A stretch of DNA of 64,000 bases from Tenacibaculum sp. 190524A05c (GCF_964036595.1 NZ_OZ038523.1:1990501-2054500), one strand, 5' to 3'; shown: positions 46,501 to 55,068, numbered from the stretch's first letter. Translations and numbers: made by a program. The notes: generated by a model not told the origin, from the sequence alone.

Positions 46501-47384
46501 ATTAAAGTTGCTGGAACACTTACATTAGCAGTTCCTCTAGTTTCATTTTTATTATTCACTAATGTACAGTTCGTAATTGTTACATTTTGTGAAAAATTAA
46601 GATCCTGTCTAAACCATATAATACCCGTACTACCTCCTCCTGAAGGAGAAGCAGATTCTAAAGTGTTATTTACAAATAAACTATTAGTAATAGTAATATT
46701 TAAAGTATCTCCACTTGCTCTTGTATATAGAGTAACACCTCCGTTACCATAATTATCTTTAAATGTTGTATTTTGAATATTCAAAAAACCACTTTGATCA
46801 ATCATTTGAATAACTCCAAAACGTTGAACAACATTCTTCTCAATACTTGAATTTTTTATAGATACATTTTGAGCATCTATTAAAATGGCACTTCCTTCTT
46901 GATTATCGCTTGTTGAAGAATCATTTGCATGACCATTAGCAATCGTAATTCCATCAAGAGTACAATTATTCGCCTGAATCTTTACAATATTTAGAGTATT
47001 CTCATCTCTGTTAACTCCAGTATAACCAACACCAGTATCGTCTCCATTAACATCACCATCTAAGATTGTTTTGTATAACAATACATTTCGATCAGACAAA
47101 AGAGTTTCTGTACCGTTAAATCCACCATAAAGTTTGACATTAGTTTGGTTTAAAATGAAACTGTCCGTTCTATTTGTCCCGGGAGAATAATTTCCTTCTG
47201 CTATCCAAATTTCATCACCGCTGGAATCATTTGCCAGTGCATCTTGTAAATTGGTATAAGCATTTCCCCAAGAAGAACCATCATTACTTCCTGTGGCATC
47301 TTTATCTACAAAAATTTGTGCGTTTACCAGAACACATGTAAATAAAAACAATAAGCATAATTTTATTTTCATAATAAATTTCAT
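43530..47384 (-). CDS. Giant T9SS surface protein 1: two beta-helix units plus five InlB-like repeats
   Basis: 1284 residues (start ATG 47384; ATG 47372 is equally possible). Signal peptide ends VLVNAQ. Two tandem beta-helix units (about 24-428 and 436-835) each open with FVDKDATG-x-NDGSSW and YGGFNGTE and end with a DLxGNERI...DYGCYE/DMGAYEF anchor motif. Five ~73-residue divergent InlB/Listeria-Bacteroides repeats follow (about 838-1200; GGTYDDGTSVTLTATPD, GYQFDGWSGD). The last 80 residues are a type A T9SS domain (KVPFKLYPNPVNTLLHI...GVRRFIKR). Role: surface adhesin or scaffold. It follows the RR1 gene by 88 bases containing a candidate LytTR operator, and precedes mini-gene copy 2. Confidence 0.88.
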   Translation of the reverse strand: MKFIMKIKLCLLFLFTCVLVNAQIFVDKDATGSNDGSSWGNAYTNLQDALANDSSGDEIWIAEGNYSPGTNRTDSFILNQTNVKLYGGFNGTETLLSDRNVLLYKTILDGDVNGDDTGVGYTGVNRDENTLNIVKIQANNCTLDGITIANGHANDSSTSDNQEGSAILIDAQNVSIKNSSIEKNVVQRFGVIQMIDQSGFLNIQNTTFKDNYGNGGVTLYTRASGDTLNITITNSLFVNNTLESASPSGGGSTGIIWFRQDLNFSQNVTITNCTLVNNKNETRGTANVSVPATLINASRSSSNTRSSSVNVYNSIFWGNRNSINGTMTSVGNDTSQTGTNDFVVETSVGEDNFNNFPTLDFIFNINASTANISNANPVFTSSTDFTLQSSSPFVNNGDSSKMPSGITTDLLGNERIQSLSIDYGCYESSHTTANLNVIFVDKDATGNNDGSSWTNAYTDLQDALANDASNTVVWIAEGMYSPGSIRTDSFVLDQSNVKLYGGFNGTESQLSDRDFTQYKTILDGDVNGDDSGVGYTGVNRTDNTIHIVKIQADNCILDGLTIANGHADKSSANESQEGSAILIQATNVTVKNCSIEKNVVSRFGVVQMIDQNGFLNIENTIFKNNYGNGGVTLYTRASNDILDIKITNCLFENNTLESINPTGQGNSGIIWFRQDLNFSQRVTITNCTFAYNKNNTNSSSDATLINASRISSVGQLNSLHVYNSIIWENRNAANNVMISMLNDTNQLDFQEYKVGNSVGQDGFGNISNTTGIGTSNPLFTNALNGDFTLKSNSPVIDTGDNSKIPSGIFTLDLQGNERIFNTTVDMGAYEFNPSTVDQFTLTLNTTNGSVSTNPNPVGGTYDDGTSVTITATPDAGYQFDGWSGDASGTTNPLSITMDADKTITAMFSPIQRTLTINATNGSVSTNPNPVGGTYDDGTSVTLTATPDSGYQFDGWSGDSSGTTNPLSITMDGDKTVTAIFSPIQRNLTINATNGSVSTNPNPVGGTYDDGTSVTLTATPDAGYQFDGWSGDASGTTNPLSITMDADKTITAMFSPIQRTLTLNATNGSVSTNPNPVGGTYDDGTSVILTATPDAGYQFDGWSGDASGTTNPLSITMDADKTVTAMFSPIQRTLTINATNGGVTVSPNPVNGTYDDGTIVTLTAIPDSGYQFDSWSGDATGTTTQVTITMDADKTVTASFSTTLGVNEEQFKVPFKLYPNPVNTLLHIESQESIKKVKVYNSLGREVIISSTTSDIIDVTNLANGIYFMIIETENGKGVRRFIKR
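43790..44885 (-). repeat. Five tandem ~219-bp repeats encoding InlB-like modules in adhesin 1
   Basis: About 5 x 219 bp, one per 73-residue module; the inner copies are nearly identical at DNA level (shared runs such as CCATCAAACTGGTAACC), the promoter-distal copy more divergent. Confidence 0.8.
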
Positions 47385-47400
47385 TTTTACATTATGAAAA

Positions 47401-47470
47401 CAAAGGTGTTATTTTAAACAGCTGATCTTGTTTTTATTTAGTGAACTGTTAGGTTTTTTAAGTGAATTGC
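47401..47470 (-). promoter_or_regulatory. Class A LytTR-like operator and -7 box of adhesin 1
   Basis: Minus-strand direct repeats GCAATTCAC (47462-47470) and ACAGTTCAC (47441-47449), period 21 bp; the second fits 8 of 9 positions of the AgrA LytTR site. After 32 bases comes CACCTTTG (47401-47408), a -7 box with the TTTG half intact. Same layout and same repeat pair as upstream of kinase 1. Confidence 0.6.
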
Positions 47471-47472
47471 AA

Positions 47473-48228
47473 TTAGTTAAATACTCTATTCACCATTTGA
47501 ATAAATTCGTCTTTACGATCTCTAGCAATTGGAATAGTATTAAGGTTTTTCATCACAATATGAAAACCATCTTTCTTCACCAATTCTTTCATAAATTTTA
47601 AGTTTATCAGATACGATCGATGCGGTTTATAGAATAAAGGTTGGTTCACTAATTGCTCGGTAAAATGTTTTAAGGTTCTACAAATTAATTCGGTTTTTCC
47701 ATTTTCTAAATGGACCTTTGTATAAACACCATCAGCCTCGAAGTAAATAATATCTTCATGAGAAACGAAAATGATTCCCTTTGGAACTTCTAATGCAATT
47801 TTATTTAGTGACAATTGATGTAGAGCTTTTTCTAAATTTTCTAATTTATTTTTAATTTGATTATCGCTATTTACCTGTTTTGCTCGCTCAAATGCCTTGA
47901 CAATTTCTCTCTCATCAATTGGTTTTAATACATAATCAATAGCTGATAATTTAAATGCTTCAACGGCATATTGTTCATAAGCCGTTGTGAAAATTATTTG
48001 AAAGTTGATAGGTTCATTTTCGAAAAAATCGAGAATTTCTAACCCTGAATGTTTCGGCATTTCAACATCAAGAAATACAATCAATGGTTTTTCATCTTTA
48101 ATAAGCTTAACTCCTTCAATAAGGTTTGAAGCTTCTAAAATTGTATGAATTTCCTTACAACTGTCTTCTAAAATAGATCTTAATACTCGTCTAGATCTAT
48201 TTTCATCATCGATTATTATTACTTTCAT
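47473..48228 (-). CDS. LytTR response regulator 1
   Basis: 251 residues: receiver domain (1-~125) with IIDDENRS acidic pair, phospho-Asp in PLIVFLDVEMP and switch residues in FTTAYEQYAV and YVLKPIDEREI; LytTR DNA-binding domain (~150-251) with IIYFEADGVYTKVHLENG and KPHRSYLINLKFMKEL. The start overlaps the kinase 1 stop by 4 bases (ATGA), so the pair is translationally coupled. Its recognition region (ELVKKDGFHIVMKNLNTIPI) differs from regulators 2 and 3, which fits its association with class A operators upstream of its own operon and of adhesin 1. Confidence 0.92.
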   Translation of the reverse strand: MKVIIIDDENRSRRVLRSILEDSCKEIHTILEASNLIEGVKLIKDEKPLIVFLDVEMPKHSGLEILDFFENEPINFQIIFTTAYEQYAVEAFKLSAIDYVLKPIDEREIVKAFERAKQVNSDNQIKNKLENLEKALHQLSLNKIALEVPKGIIFVSHEDIIYFEADGVYTKVHLENGKTELICRTLKHFTEQLVNQPLFYKPHRSYLINLKFMKELVKKDGFHIVMKNLNTIPIARDRKDEFIQMVNRVFN

Positions 48229-51128
48229 AGGGGCAAGTTTATAGTTACTACAGTACCAATTCCTTTTCGCTCTTCATCATAAAGATCTACTATTTTTACT
48301 TGGATGTTTTTATTCATAGCTGAATTTAAAAGAGTAACTCTTTTTTGATTAGCCGATGTAGCAAAAGAAACATGGCTTTTATGTCTTTTTTCGTTTATTT
48401 TCGCTGCAGACTCTCTTCCTATTCCATTGTCAACAATGGTACACTGTAATGCTTTTGTATCACTATTTTTTACAAACGAAATTTCCAGTTTTTTATCATC
48501 CGTTTTGTGTAGCAAACCATGTTTTAGAGCATTTTCTACATAAGGTTGAATTAATAATGACGGAACATAAATATCCTTTTCTATTAATTCTTCATCAACA
48601 CTAATTTCATAATCAAAATCACCTTCAAATCTTTCCTTTTCGAGTTCCAAATATAAATTTAGAGTACTCAATTCATCTTCTAACGATATTTCGTTCTTCC
48701 TACTTTGATCCAAATACAAACGAATAAGTTTGGCAAATCTAACTAGGTAATCTCTTGCAAGCTTTTTCTCATTGATTATTATATAATCCTGAATTGAATT
48801 TAATGCATTAAAAATGAAATGCGGATTCATTTGAGATCGTAAATTCTCTAATTGAGAAAAGGTCAAATCACGATTGATCTCTGCTTTCTCCAATTGTATT
48901 TTTTGTGTTTCTTTTAATCTTCTTGTTCTTTTCCTAAAGTAAAAGATCACAATCATTATAGATACCACGGATGAAAACAACCAAAACAATTCAGTTTTAT
49001 AAAAAGGTAAAGTTACTTTAATATTAATGCTATCGCCTTCAGAAACTTCTCCATTTACCTCGTCAATAATTCTAAATCTTAATTCGAAATCACCTTCAGG
49101 TAAACTATTAAACTTCACATAATCCGAACCTCTTGTTAGTGTTATCCAATCTTTATCAACTCCTTTTAAAATGTATTGATAGATTATAGATTGATTGGAA
49201 TGAAAACCTTTGATATTAAAATTAAATCGAACATTACTTGATTCTTGGGGTAATTTATAATTGGCAAGAATCAAAGTGTCTTTCTCTTGAATTTGAACCG
49301 ATTTGATATACGGTTTCTGAAGTTTGCGCTCTTTGAAAATTTTCGTTTTGTCAAAACTGAATAATCCCAAATTTGAAGATAACAGTACATCATTTCCTAA
49401 AACTTCTATATGCTTAATGGCATAAGAGTTTATTCCGTCTTGCTTTGTTAAAATTTTAAATGAATCAGTATTGGAATTGTACAGTTGAACTCCTTTTTCT
49501 GTAGCAATCCATAAATCATTTCCGTCAGTATTAATTGTATTCACAAAATTTGAAGCAAGGCCATTTTCTTCATTCAATTTCTTTATTACAATACCATTTT
49601 TAATTCCATAAATACCTTTATCATAAGTAGAAACCCATACAATTTCATTTGTAGATTCAGTCATTTTAAAAGTATAAATAGGATTTTGATTAATCTTAAT
49701 TTCCTTTTTAGCCTTTAAATCATTCGAATATAAATTCAAACCATCAACATCACTAACATAAAGTTGATTATTAGATTTTGAAAACAAAGATGTATAAGCT
49801 CTTTTAAAAGTAATTCTTGCTATTTGACTTTTCCCTTTCACAATATAAACACCGCTAGATGAGCTAACAACATATGTAGAATCGTTAATTACATCAGTAT
49901 TTTTAATTCCAGATGTATTAATTATATTGATGCTATCCTTTCGGTTAAAAGCATCGAAGGTGAAAAAACTCTTATCTGATGCATATAATGTTTTTCCTGC
50001 CTTTTTATTGAATGATATACTCCTTATAAATGAATTATTAGAAACCAGGTTTGTTTTAAAAATATTAGATGTTTTATAATACTCTAAAAGTTTACCTGAT
50101 CTGGTTCCGATGTAACATGATGAATCATTTATCTTTTCTAAAACAGAGATATTATTCACATTGGAAATCTTTTTTAATTGCTCATTAGGTATTATATAAA
50201 TACTATTATTTAATGTTGATATCCATAAATTATTATTAACATCTATCAATGCTTTTGTTACAAATATTCCTTTGAGGTAATGATCCTTAATTTTTAATGA
50301 ATTATTCTTTTTAGTGCATATATACATGCCATTGGAAGTTGAGAAATAATAGTTATTATCTCTTTCGAATAATCCTTCGATTCTATGGGTATTTAAAGCT
50401 CTTGGAATTTCAACTGGTAGCAACTCATTATCGTACTCATAAAAACTATTATTTCTATGTTCAGCATTGCTTTTTATAAGACAAAAACCTTCTTTAAGTT
50501 TATAAAAATTTGAAAAAGTAATATTATGAATCGTTCGATCACTAATTAATTTAGCTTCCTCATTTTCAAAATCATATGATTTCAACTTAAATCCCTTAGA
50601 AGTGTAATATAGAATATCATTAAATACAAACCCCATAGAAGTACCAGTAACTGTTAAAGGTAAATCTCTTTTTTCCTTTGTCTTTATATCTATTGCACAA
50701 ACTTTTTGGGCTCCTTCTCCTAAATAAATTCTAAATACAAGCTGATCATTCAAAAAAACAAAATCCGTATACGCGCCTTTGATAATGTTTTGATAGTTTC
50801 CAAATAACTCTAATTTATTTTCTTCAACATAAAAAAACTGTCCTGCTAAATTATTACACCAAACACGGCCATAAGGGTCTAAGGTTAAATTAAAGAATGA
50901 TCGTCCTTGCTTTTTCGGATGCGTTAATTGAGTAAAGTTTTTTCCATCAAATTTGAACAATCCTTTATTTGCTGCTATCCAAATATCTCCTTTTTTATCT
51001 TGCAGTAAATCATAAATCTCATTATCAGGAAAGCCATCCTTATCAGTAATATGGATAGAAATTGGATCTTGGGCATGAATACCCAAGAAAAGTAAAAGAA
51101 AGTAAATATGGAATAAAGACTTTTTCAA
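48225..51128 (-). CDS. Sensor histidine kinase 1 (regulator-propeller, Y_Y_Y, LytS-like)
   Basis: I start at TTG 51128 (967 residues), which puts the signal peptide (LKKSLFHIYFLLLFLGIHAQ) at the N-terminus. The upstream in-frame TTG at 51149 lies inside the predicted -7 box and could not be in the mRNA. The periplasmic half (about 20-640) is a two-component regulator propeller (DLLQDKKGDIWIAANKGLFKFDGK repeats), then a Y_Y_Y domain, a membrane helix, and a LytS-like kinase: H770 in LRSQMNPHFIFNALNSIQ and an ATPase with VPSLLIQPYVENALKHG and VDNGIGR. Paired with RR1. Ligand unknown; SusR-like propellers bind glycans. Confidence 0.9.
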   Translation of the reverse strand: MKKSLFHIYFLLLFLGIHAQDPISIHITDKDGFPDNEIYDLLQDKKGDIWIAANKGLFKFDGKNFTQLTHPKKQGRSFFNLTLDPYGRVWCNNLAGQFFYVEENKLELFGNYQNIIKGAYTDFVFLNDQLVFRIYLGEGAQKVCAIDIKTKEKRDLPLTVTGTSMGFVFNDILYYTSKGFKLKSYDFENEEAKLISDRTIHNITFSNFYKLKEGFCLIKSNAEHRNNSFYEYDNELLPVEIPRALNTHRIEGLFERDNNYYFSTSNGMYICTKKNNSLKIKDHYLKGIFVTKALIDVNNNLWISTLNNSIYIIPNEQLKKISNVNNISVLEKINDSSCYIGTRSGKLLEYYKTSNIFKTNLVSNNSFIRSISFNKKAGKTLYASDKSFFTFDAFNRKDSINIINTSGIKNTDVINDSTYVVSSSSGVYIVKGKSQIARITFKRAYTSLFSKSNNQLYVSDVDGLNLYSNDLKAKKEIKINQNPIYTFKMTESTNEIVWVSTYDKGIYGIKNGIVIKKLNEENGLASNFVNTINTDGNDLWIATEKGVQLYNSNTDSFKILTKQDGINSYAIKHIEVLGNDVLLSSNLGLFSFDKTKIFKERKLQKPYIKSVQIQEKDTLILANYKLPQESSNVRFNFNIKGFHSNQSIIYQYILKGVDKDWITLTRGSDYVKFNSLPEGDFELRFRIIDEVNGEVSEGDSINIKVTLPFYKTELFWLFSSVVSIMIVIFYFRKRTRRLKETQKIQLEKAEINRDLTFSQLENLRSQMNPHFIFNALNSIQDYIIINEKKLARDYLVRFAKLIRLYLDQSRKNEISLEDELSTLNLYLELEKERFEGDFDYEISVDEELIEKDIYVPSLLIQPYVENALKHGLLHKTDDKKLEISFVKNSDTKALQCTIVDNGIGRESAAKINEKRHKSHVSFATSANQKRVTLLNSAMNKNIQVKIVDLYDEERKGIGTVVTINLPL

Positions 51129-51146
51129 TACATTACTATTATATCT

Positions 51147-51216
51147 CAAATTTACGATTAATTAGAAGTTGATGAATAGAAATTTAATGAACTGTTATCT
51201 TTTACTTGTAAACCGC
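51147..51216 (-). promoter_or_regulatory. Class A LytTR-like operator and perfect -7 box of kinase 1
   Basis: Minus-strand direct repeats GCGGTTTAC (51208-51216) and ACAGTTCAT (51187-51195), period 21 bp; the second matches the AgrA consensus at all nine positions. After 32 bases comes TAAATTTG (51147-51154), an exact -7 box. Predicted RNA start near 51140, 12 bases before the TTG start. Confidence 0.65.
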
Positions 51217-51228
51217 AAAACTTTAAAT

Positions 51229-51258
51229 AAAAAAAGCTCTTCTAAGTTAGAAGAGCTT
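51229..51258 (-). terminator. Terminator after mini-protein copy 1
   Basis: Perfect 11-bp stem AGCTCTTCTAA/TTAGAAGAGCT with a 1-base loop and T run in the minus direction; begins eight bases after the mini-gene stop. Confidence 0.9.
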
Positions 51259-51264
51259 TTATGT

Positions 51265-51351
51265 TTACAGCAAAGCTATTAGGTAAAAAATGATTCCATA
51301 CATAATTATTAGGGTCATTTCAAACCGGTAATTATCTTTACTCCTTTTCAT
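51265..51351 (-). CDS. Unannotated 28-residue membrane mini-protein, copy 1 (after adhesin 2)
   Basis: 29 codons, ATG 51351 to TAA 51265, 11 bases after the stop of giant surface protein 2 and 8 bases before a perfect terminator. Begins MKRSKDNYRFEMTLIIMYG and ends IALL. Close relative of copy 2 (43437) and more distant relative of copy 3 (43110). Basic/acidic N-terminal half, then one hydrophobic helix. Its conserved position behind an adhesin of a duplicated gene pair is the main evidence that it is a gene. Confidence 0.72.
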   Translation of the reverse strand: MKRSKDNYRFEMTLIIMYGIIFYLIALL

Positions 51352-51362
51352 GTATTATAAAC

Positions 51363-54300
51363 TTATCTCTTTATAAATCTTCTTACTCCTTTTCCTGTTT
51401 CAGTTTCTATCATCATGAAATAAATTCCGTTAGCAAGATTTGAAACATTTATAGCGTCAGATACAGATGTAGAAACTTTTACTTCTCTACCAAGACTATT
51501 GTAAATTTTCACCTCTTTTACATCCTCCTGAGAATCGATATGCAATACATCATTCACTGGATTTGGATATAATTTAAAAGGAACTTTAAACTTCTCTTCA
51601 TTTATACCTAATGTACTTACAGAGAAGATAGCTGTTACAGATAAATCTGCATTCATTGTAACACTAATAGGGTTTGTAGTTCCAGTAACATCACCACTCC
51701 AACCATCAAACTTGTATCCTGAAATTGGTGTTGCAGTAAGCTCCACTACAGTACCTACGTTATAAGAACCAACACCTGTTGAAGGATCTACTGAATCTGG
51801 TGCAGTATCTACTGAAATATTACCATTAGTTGAAGCTAATATTAATCTAAATTGAACAATAGCGAACATCGCTGTAACCGTCTTGTCAGCATCCATTGTT
51901 ATATTCAATGGGTTTGTAGTTCCTGATACGTCTCCACTCCATCCAATAAATTCATAACCTGCGTTTGGAGTTGCCGTTAATGTTACCGCAGTTCCATCTC
52001 TATAAATTCCATTAGTAGGATTTGGGTTGGTTGTAACAATTCCGTTTGTAGCGTTTATAGTTAATGTTCTTTGAATCTGTCTGAATACAGCTGTAACACC
52101 TTTATCCGCATCCATAGTAATATTAATCGGATTTGTAGTTCCAGAAAGATCTCCTGTCCATTCTACAAACTCATAACCTGCATCTGGTACTGCTGTTAAC
52201 GTTACTACTGTTCCATCGTCATAATTTCCATTTACTGGATTTGGATTCGCTGTTATCGTTCCATTAGTTGAATTAAGCGACAATGTTCTCTTAATAATTT
52301 GGAATACAGCAGTTACAGTTTTATCTGCATCCATTGTAATGTTTATTGGGTTTGTCATTCCAGCAGCATCTCCACTCCATCCTACAAATTCATAACCCGC
52401 ATCTGGAGTTGCAGTTAATGTTACTGAAGTTCCGTCATCGTAAGTTCCGTTTGTTGGATTTGGATTGGTTGAAACAGATCCATTGGTAGCATTAATTGTA
52501 AGCGTTCTTTGAATCTTACTAAACATTGCCGTTACTGTTTTATCAGCATCCATAGTCACGTTAACTGAATTTGTAGTTCCAGTTGCTGCTCCACTCCATC
52601 CATCGAACTGATAACCAGCATCTGGAGTTGCAGTTAATGTTACTGTAGTTCCATTCGTATACGTTCCATTAGTTGGGTTTGGATTTGTCGAAACAGATCC
52701 GTTTGTAGCGTTAATAGTTAAAGTATATTGAGTATTAGCACTAGGATCATATTCAAATGCTCCCATATCTACAGTCGTATTCAAAATTCTATCATTTCCT
52801 GCTAAATCCTTAGTAATTCCAGATGGAATTTTAGTATTATCTCCAGCATCTATAGCAGGCGATCCCGTTTGTAAGGTAAAGTCGTTATTGTTAACATCAG
52901 AGAATAATGGATCCGCATTACTCGTATTTGTCAAGAACAATAAATTAGAAAAGTTATCCTCACTAATTGAGTTGTTTACAAATGTTTGATTTGGTAATGA
53001 AGTATGACCTGGATTTATAGAAACTCCTGTTACTCCTGAAACTCCTTGATCGTTAAAATAGAAAATCGAGTTATTAATTGTAGCAGTATGTGTACTATTT
53101 CCATCAGTTCTTCTACTTAAGGCTAAAGTTCCATATTGAGAACTTGCAGTAGTTCCTCTATCTAAGTTATTCGCGAAAGTACAGTTGTTAATTGTAGTTG
53201 TTAACGTAGAACTTGTACCATTTGCACGAGCCCAAAGCGCACTTCCTGTAAATCCTCTTGCACTTGTACTTTGATCAACAGAAATATTTTGTTCAAACAA
53301 ACAGTTCGTAATATCTAAAGTAACCGTTCTATTGTTATTCACTAAGAAGTATAAACCACTACCATATCTACTGTAGTTATTATAAAACTTACAGTTTTCA
53401 AATGTCATTCCCGTATTCACATTTAAATATGTTCTAATAGCTCCACCATTAATTCCAAGATTTTGGTTAAACTCACAATTTCTAAAAATTAAGTCTTCAG
53501 TTTCACTTTGAATAAAAACTCCACCTGCATATGAATTTGTGTCGCTTCCATTAGCATGCCCATTGTTAATTTTAAATCCATCAATAATTACATTATCTGC
53601 ATTTAAAATTTGCATCACGTGATAATTGTTATCTGATCTAAATGATGAAGAAAAACCAATTGCTGCTTGATCATCTCCATCTACATCTCCAGATAAAATA
53701 GTTGGATTACTCTTTACATCTCTTTCAGATAACATTGTTTCCGTTCCATCGAATCCTCCGTAAATTTTTATTCCATCAATACCTACATTAAAAGAATTTG
53801 TTCTTGCACTACCTGGCACATAAGTTCCTGCTGCTACCCAAATTTCAGTTGTATTTGAATCTGCTTCGCTTAACGCTTCAGATAAATTAGTCATGGCATT
53901 TGCCCAAGAATCTCCAGAACCATTTCCTCCTGAAACATTTGCGTTTACATAGTATTTTGTTAATGCTGGAGTTTCTGTGAATTTTTGCATTGATAATTTC
54001 CCTCCATCTTGATACATTACATAAAGACTATTATCTGCCTGATTTACTTCAATATCTACTATAAATCCAGCTGCTGCTGTAGAAATAGGTAATGTTGGTA
54101 AACTACTCCATTGAGAAGAAGACGTTTTATATCGTTGAATTTGTAATTGATTAGACGCATCTGAAAACATTAAATACATAAAGTTTCCTTGTGCTCTGTC
54201 AACCAGTTTTAAATAATCTCCTGTATTTCCTCCAGTATTTAATGGCTGTGGTAATCCTAAATTCGTAGACTGACCAAAGAAGATTCCTGAAGTTGCACTT

Positions 54301-55040
54301 ATAATATTATTACCTACCCAATAGTTATTAACCATTGAAAGTTTATTGAAACGGTTTCCAACCAAATTACTTCCAGAAACTGTAAATAACGAACCTCCAG
54401 TAGCATTATTAGCCTGAACTTGTGAAGTATTATTGTTAGCAATAACCTGAGTATTCATAATAGTTTCACCATTTCTACTTGTTGTAACTATATGATCATT
54501 CGATAAGTTTGGAGCAATTGCTGTTCCAGACCAAGATCCATTTTGTTTTACAATATATACATACGTTTGTAACGTACTACTTACCGTTCTATGATAATAA
54601 AGTACAGGTTCATTATTTGAGTTAAAAACAAACTCTAAAGGTGCAGTTCCTCTTGGTGACCATAATGGTGGCTGACTATCAAAAACCCAACTAGTTCCGT
54701 CAAATCTATATACTTTAATTACGTTATTATCTCTCCAAGCAACCCAAGGTTGATTATCTACTGGGTTAATTGCTATTGACACTAACGAAGCATCCAATAA
54801 TCCCCAAGCTGATGTTGTTCCTACATTAACCCAACCAGCACCATCTAACTTTTTTACAAGCGGAGCTCCTAGCCCACTAAAAGTAGGATCTTGATATACA
54901 ACATATGGTGTTCCATTTGAATCAAATGTGAAATCTGCATCACTGGTAAAAGAAGAAAACTGTAGATTTCCTACTTGACTCCACTGAGCAAACCCAACGG
55001 TTGTTACAAAAAATAAAAGGTAAAGTAATTTTAATCTCAT
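51363..55040 (-). CDS. Giant T9SS surface protein 2: propeller, beta-helix and five InlB-like repeats
   Basis: 1225 residues from ATG 55040; the longer frame to 55088 adds 16 unlikely residues before the signal peptide (MRLKLLYLLFFVTTVGFAQ). Residues ~20-365 are a beta-propeller-like region (repeats such as NPVDNQPWVAWRDNN and DNSLYVMYQDGGKLSMQ). Residues ~370-775 are a single beta-helix unit like those of adhesin 1 (WVAAGTYVPGSARTNSF, YGGFDGTETMLSERD, DMGAFEYDPS). Five ~73-79-residue InlB-like repeats follow (GYEFVGWSGD type) and a T9SS type A domain ending GVRRFIKR, nearly identical to adhesin 1. So the propeller has replaced the first beta-helix unit. Followed by mini-gene copy 1. Confidence 0.87.
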   Translation of the reverse strand: MRLKLLYLLFFVTTVGFAQWSQVGNLQFSSFTSDADFTFDSNGTPYVVYQDPTFSGLGAPLVKKLDGAGWVNVGTTSAWGLLDASLVSIAINPVDNQPWVAWRDNNVIKVYRFDGTSWVFDSQPPLWSPRGTAPLEFVFNSNNEPVLYYHRTVSSTLQTYVYIVKQNGSWSGTAIAPNLSNDHIVTTSRNGETIMNTQVIANNNTSQVQANNATGGSLFTVSGSNLVGNRFNKLSMVNNYWVGNNIISATSGIFFGQSTNLGLPQPLNTGGNTGDYLKLVDRAQGNFMYLMFSDASNQLQIQRYKTSSSQWSSLPTLPISTAAAGFIVDIEVNQADNSLYVMYQDGGKLSMQKFTETPALTKYYVNANVSGGNGSGDSWANAMTNLSEALSEADSNTTEIWVAAGTYVPGSARTNSFNVGIDGIKIYGGFDGTETMLSERDVKSNPTILSGDVDGDDQAAIGFSSSFRSDNNYHVMQILNADNVIIDGFKINNGHANGSDTNSYAGGVFIQSETEDLIFRNCEFNQNLGINGGAIRTYLNVNTGMTFENCKFYNNYSRYGSGLYFLVNNNRTVTLDITNCLFEQNISVDQSTSARGFTGSALWARANGTSSTLTTTINNCTFANNLDRGTTASSQYGTLALSRRTDGNSTHTATINNSIFYFNDQGVSGVTGVSINPGHTSLPNQTFVNNSISEDNFSNLLFLTNTSNADPLFSDVNNNDFTLQTGSPAIDAGDNTKIPSGITKDLAGNDRILNTTVDMGAFEYDPSANTQYTLTINATNGSVSTNPNPTNGTYTNGTTVTLTATPDAGYQFDGWSGAATGTTNSVNVTMDADKTVTAMFSKIQRTLTINATNGSVSTNPNPTNGTYDDGTSVTLTATPDAGYEFVGWSGDAAGMTNPINITMDADKTVTAVFQIIKRTLSLNSTNGTITANPNPVNGNYDDGTVVTLTAVPDAGYEFVEWTGDLSGTTNPINITMDADKGVTAVFRQIQRTLTINATNGIVTTNPNPTNGIYRDGTAVTLTATPNAGYEFIGWSGDVSGTTNPLNITMDADKTVTAMFAIVQFRLILASTNGNISVDTAPDSVDPSTGVGSYNVGTVVELTATPISGYKFDGWSGDVTGTTNPISVTMNADLSVTAIFSVSTLGINEEKFKVPFKLYPNPVNDVLHIDSQEDVKEVKIYNSLGREVKVSTSVSDAINVSNLANGIYFMMIETETGKGVRRFIKR

Positions 55041-55068
55041 GACTGTAATTTTATGTTCCTTAATGACA

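Noticed and set aside
51129..51149. TTG 51149 as the kinase 1 start
   Set aside because: It sits inside the perfect -7 box and would place seven polar residues before the signal peptide.
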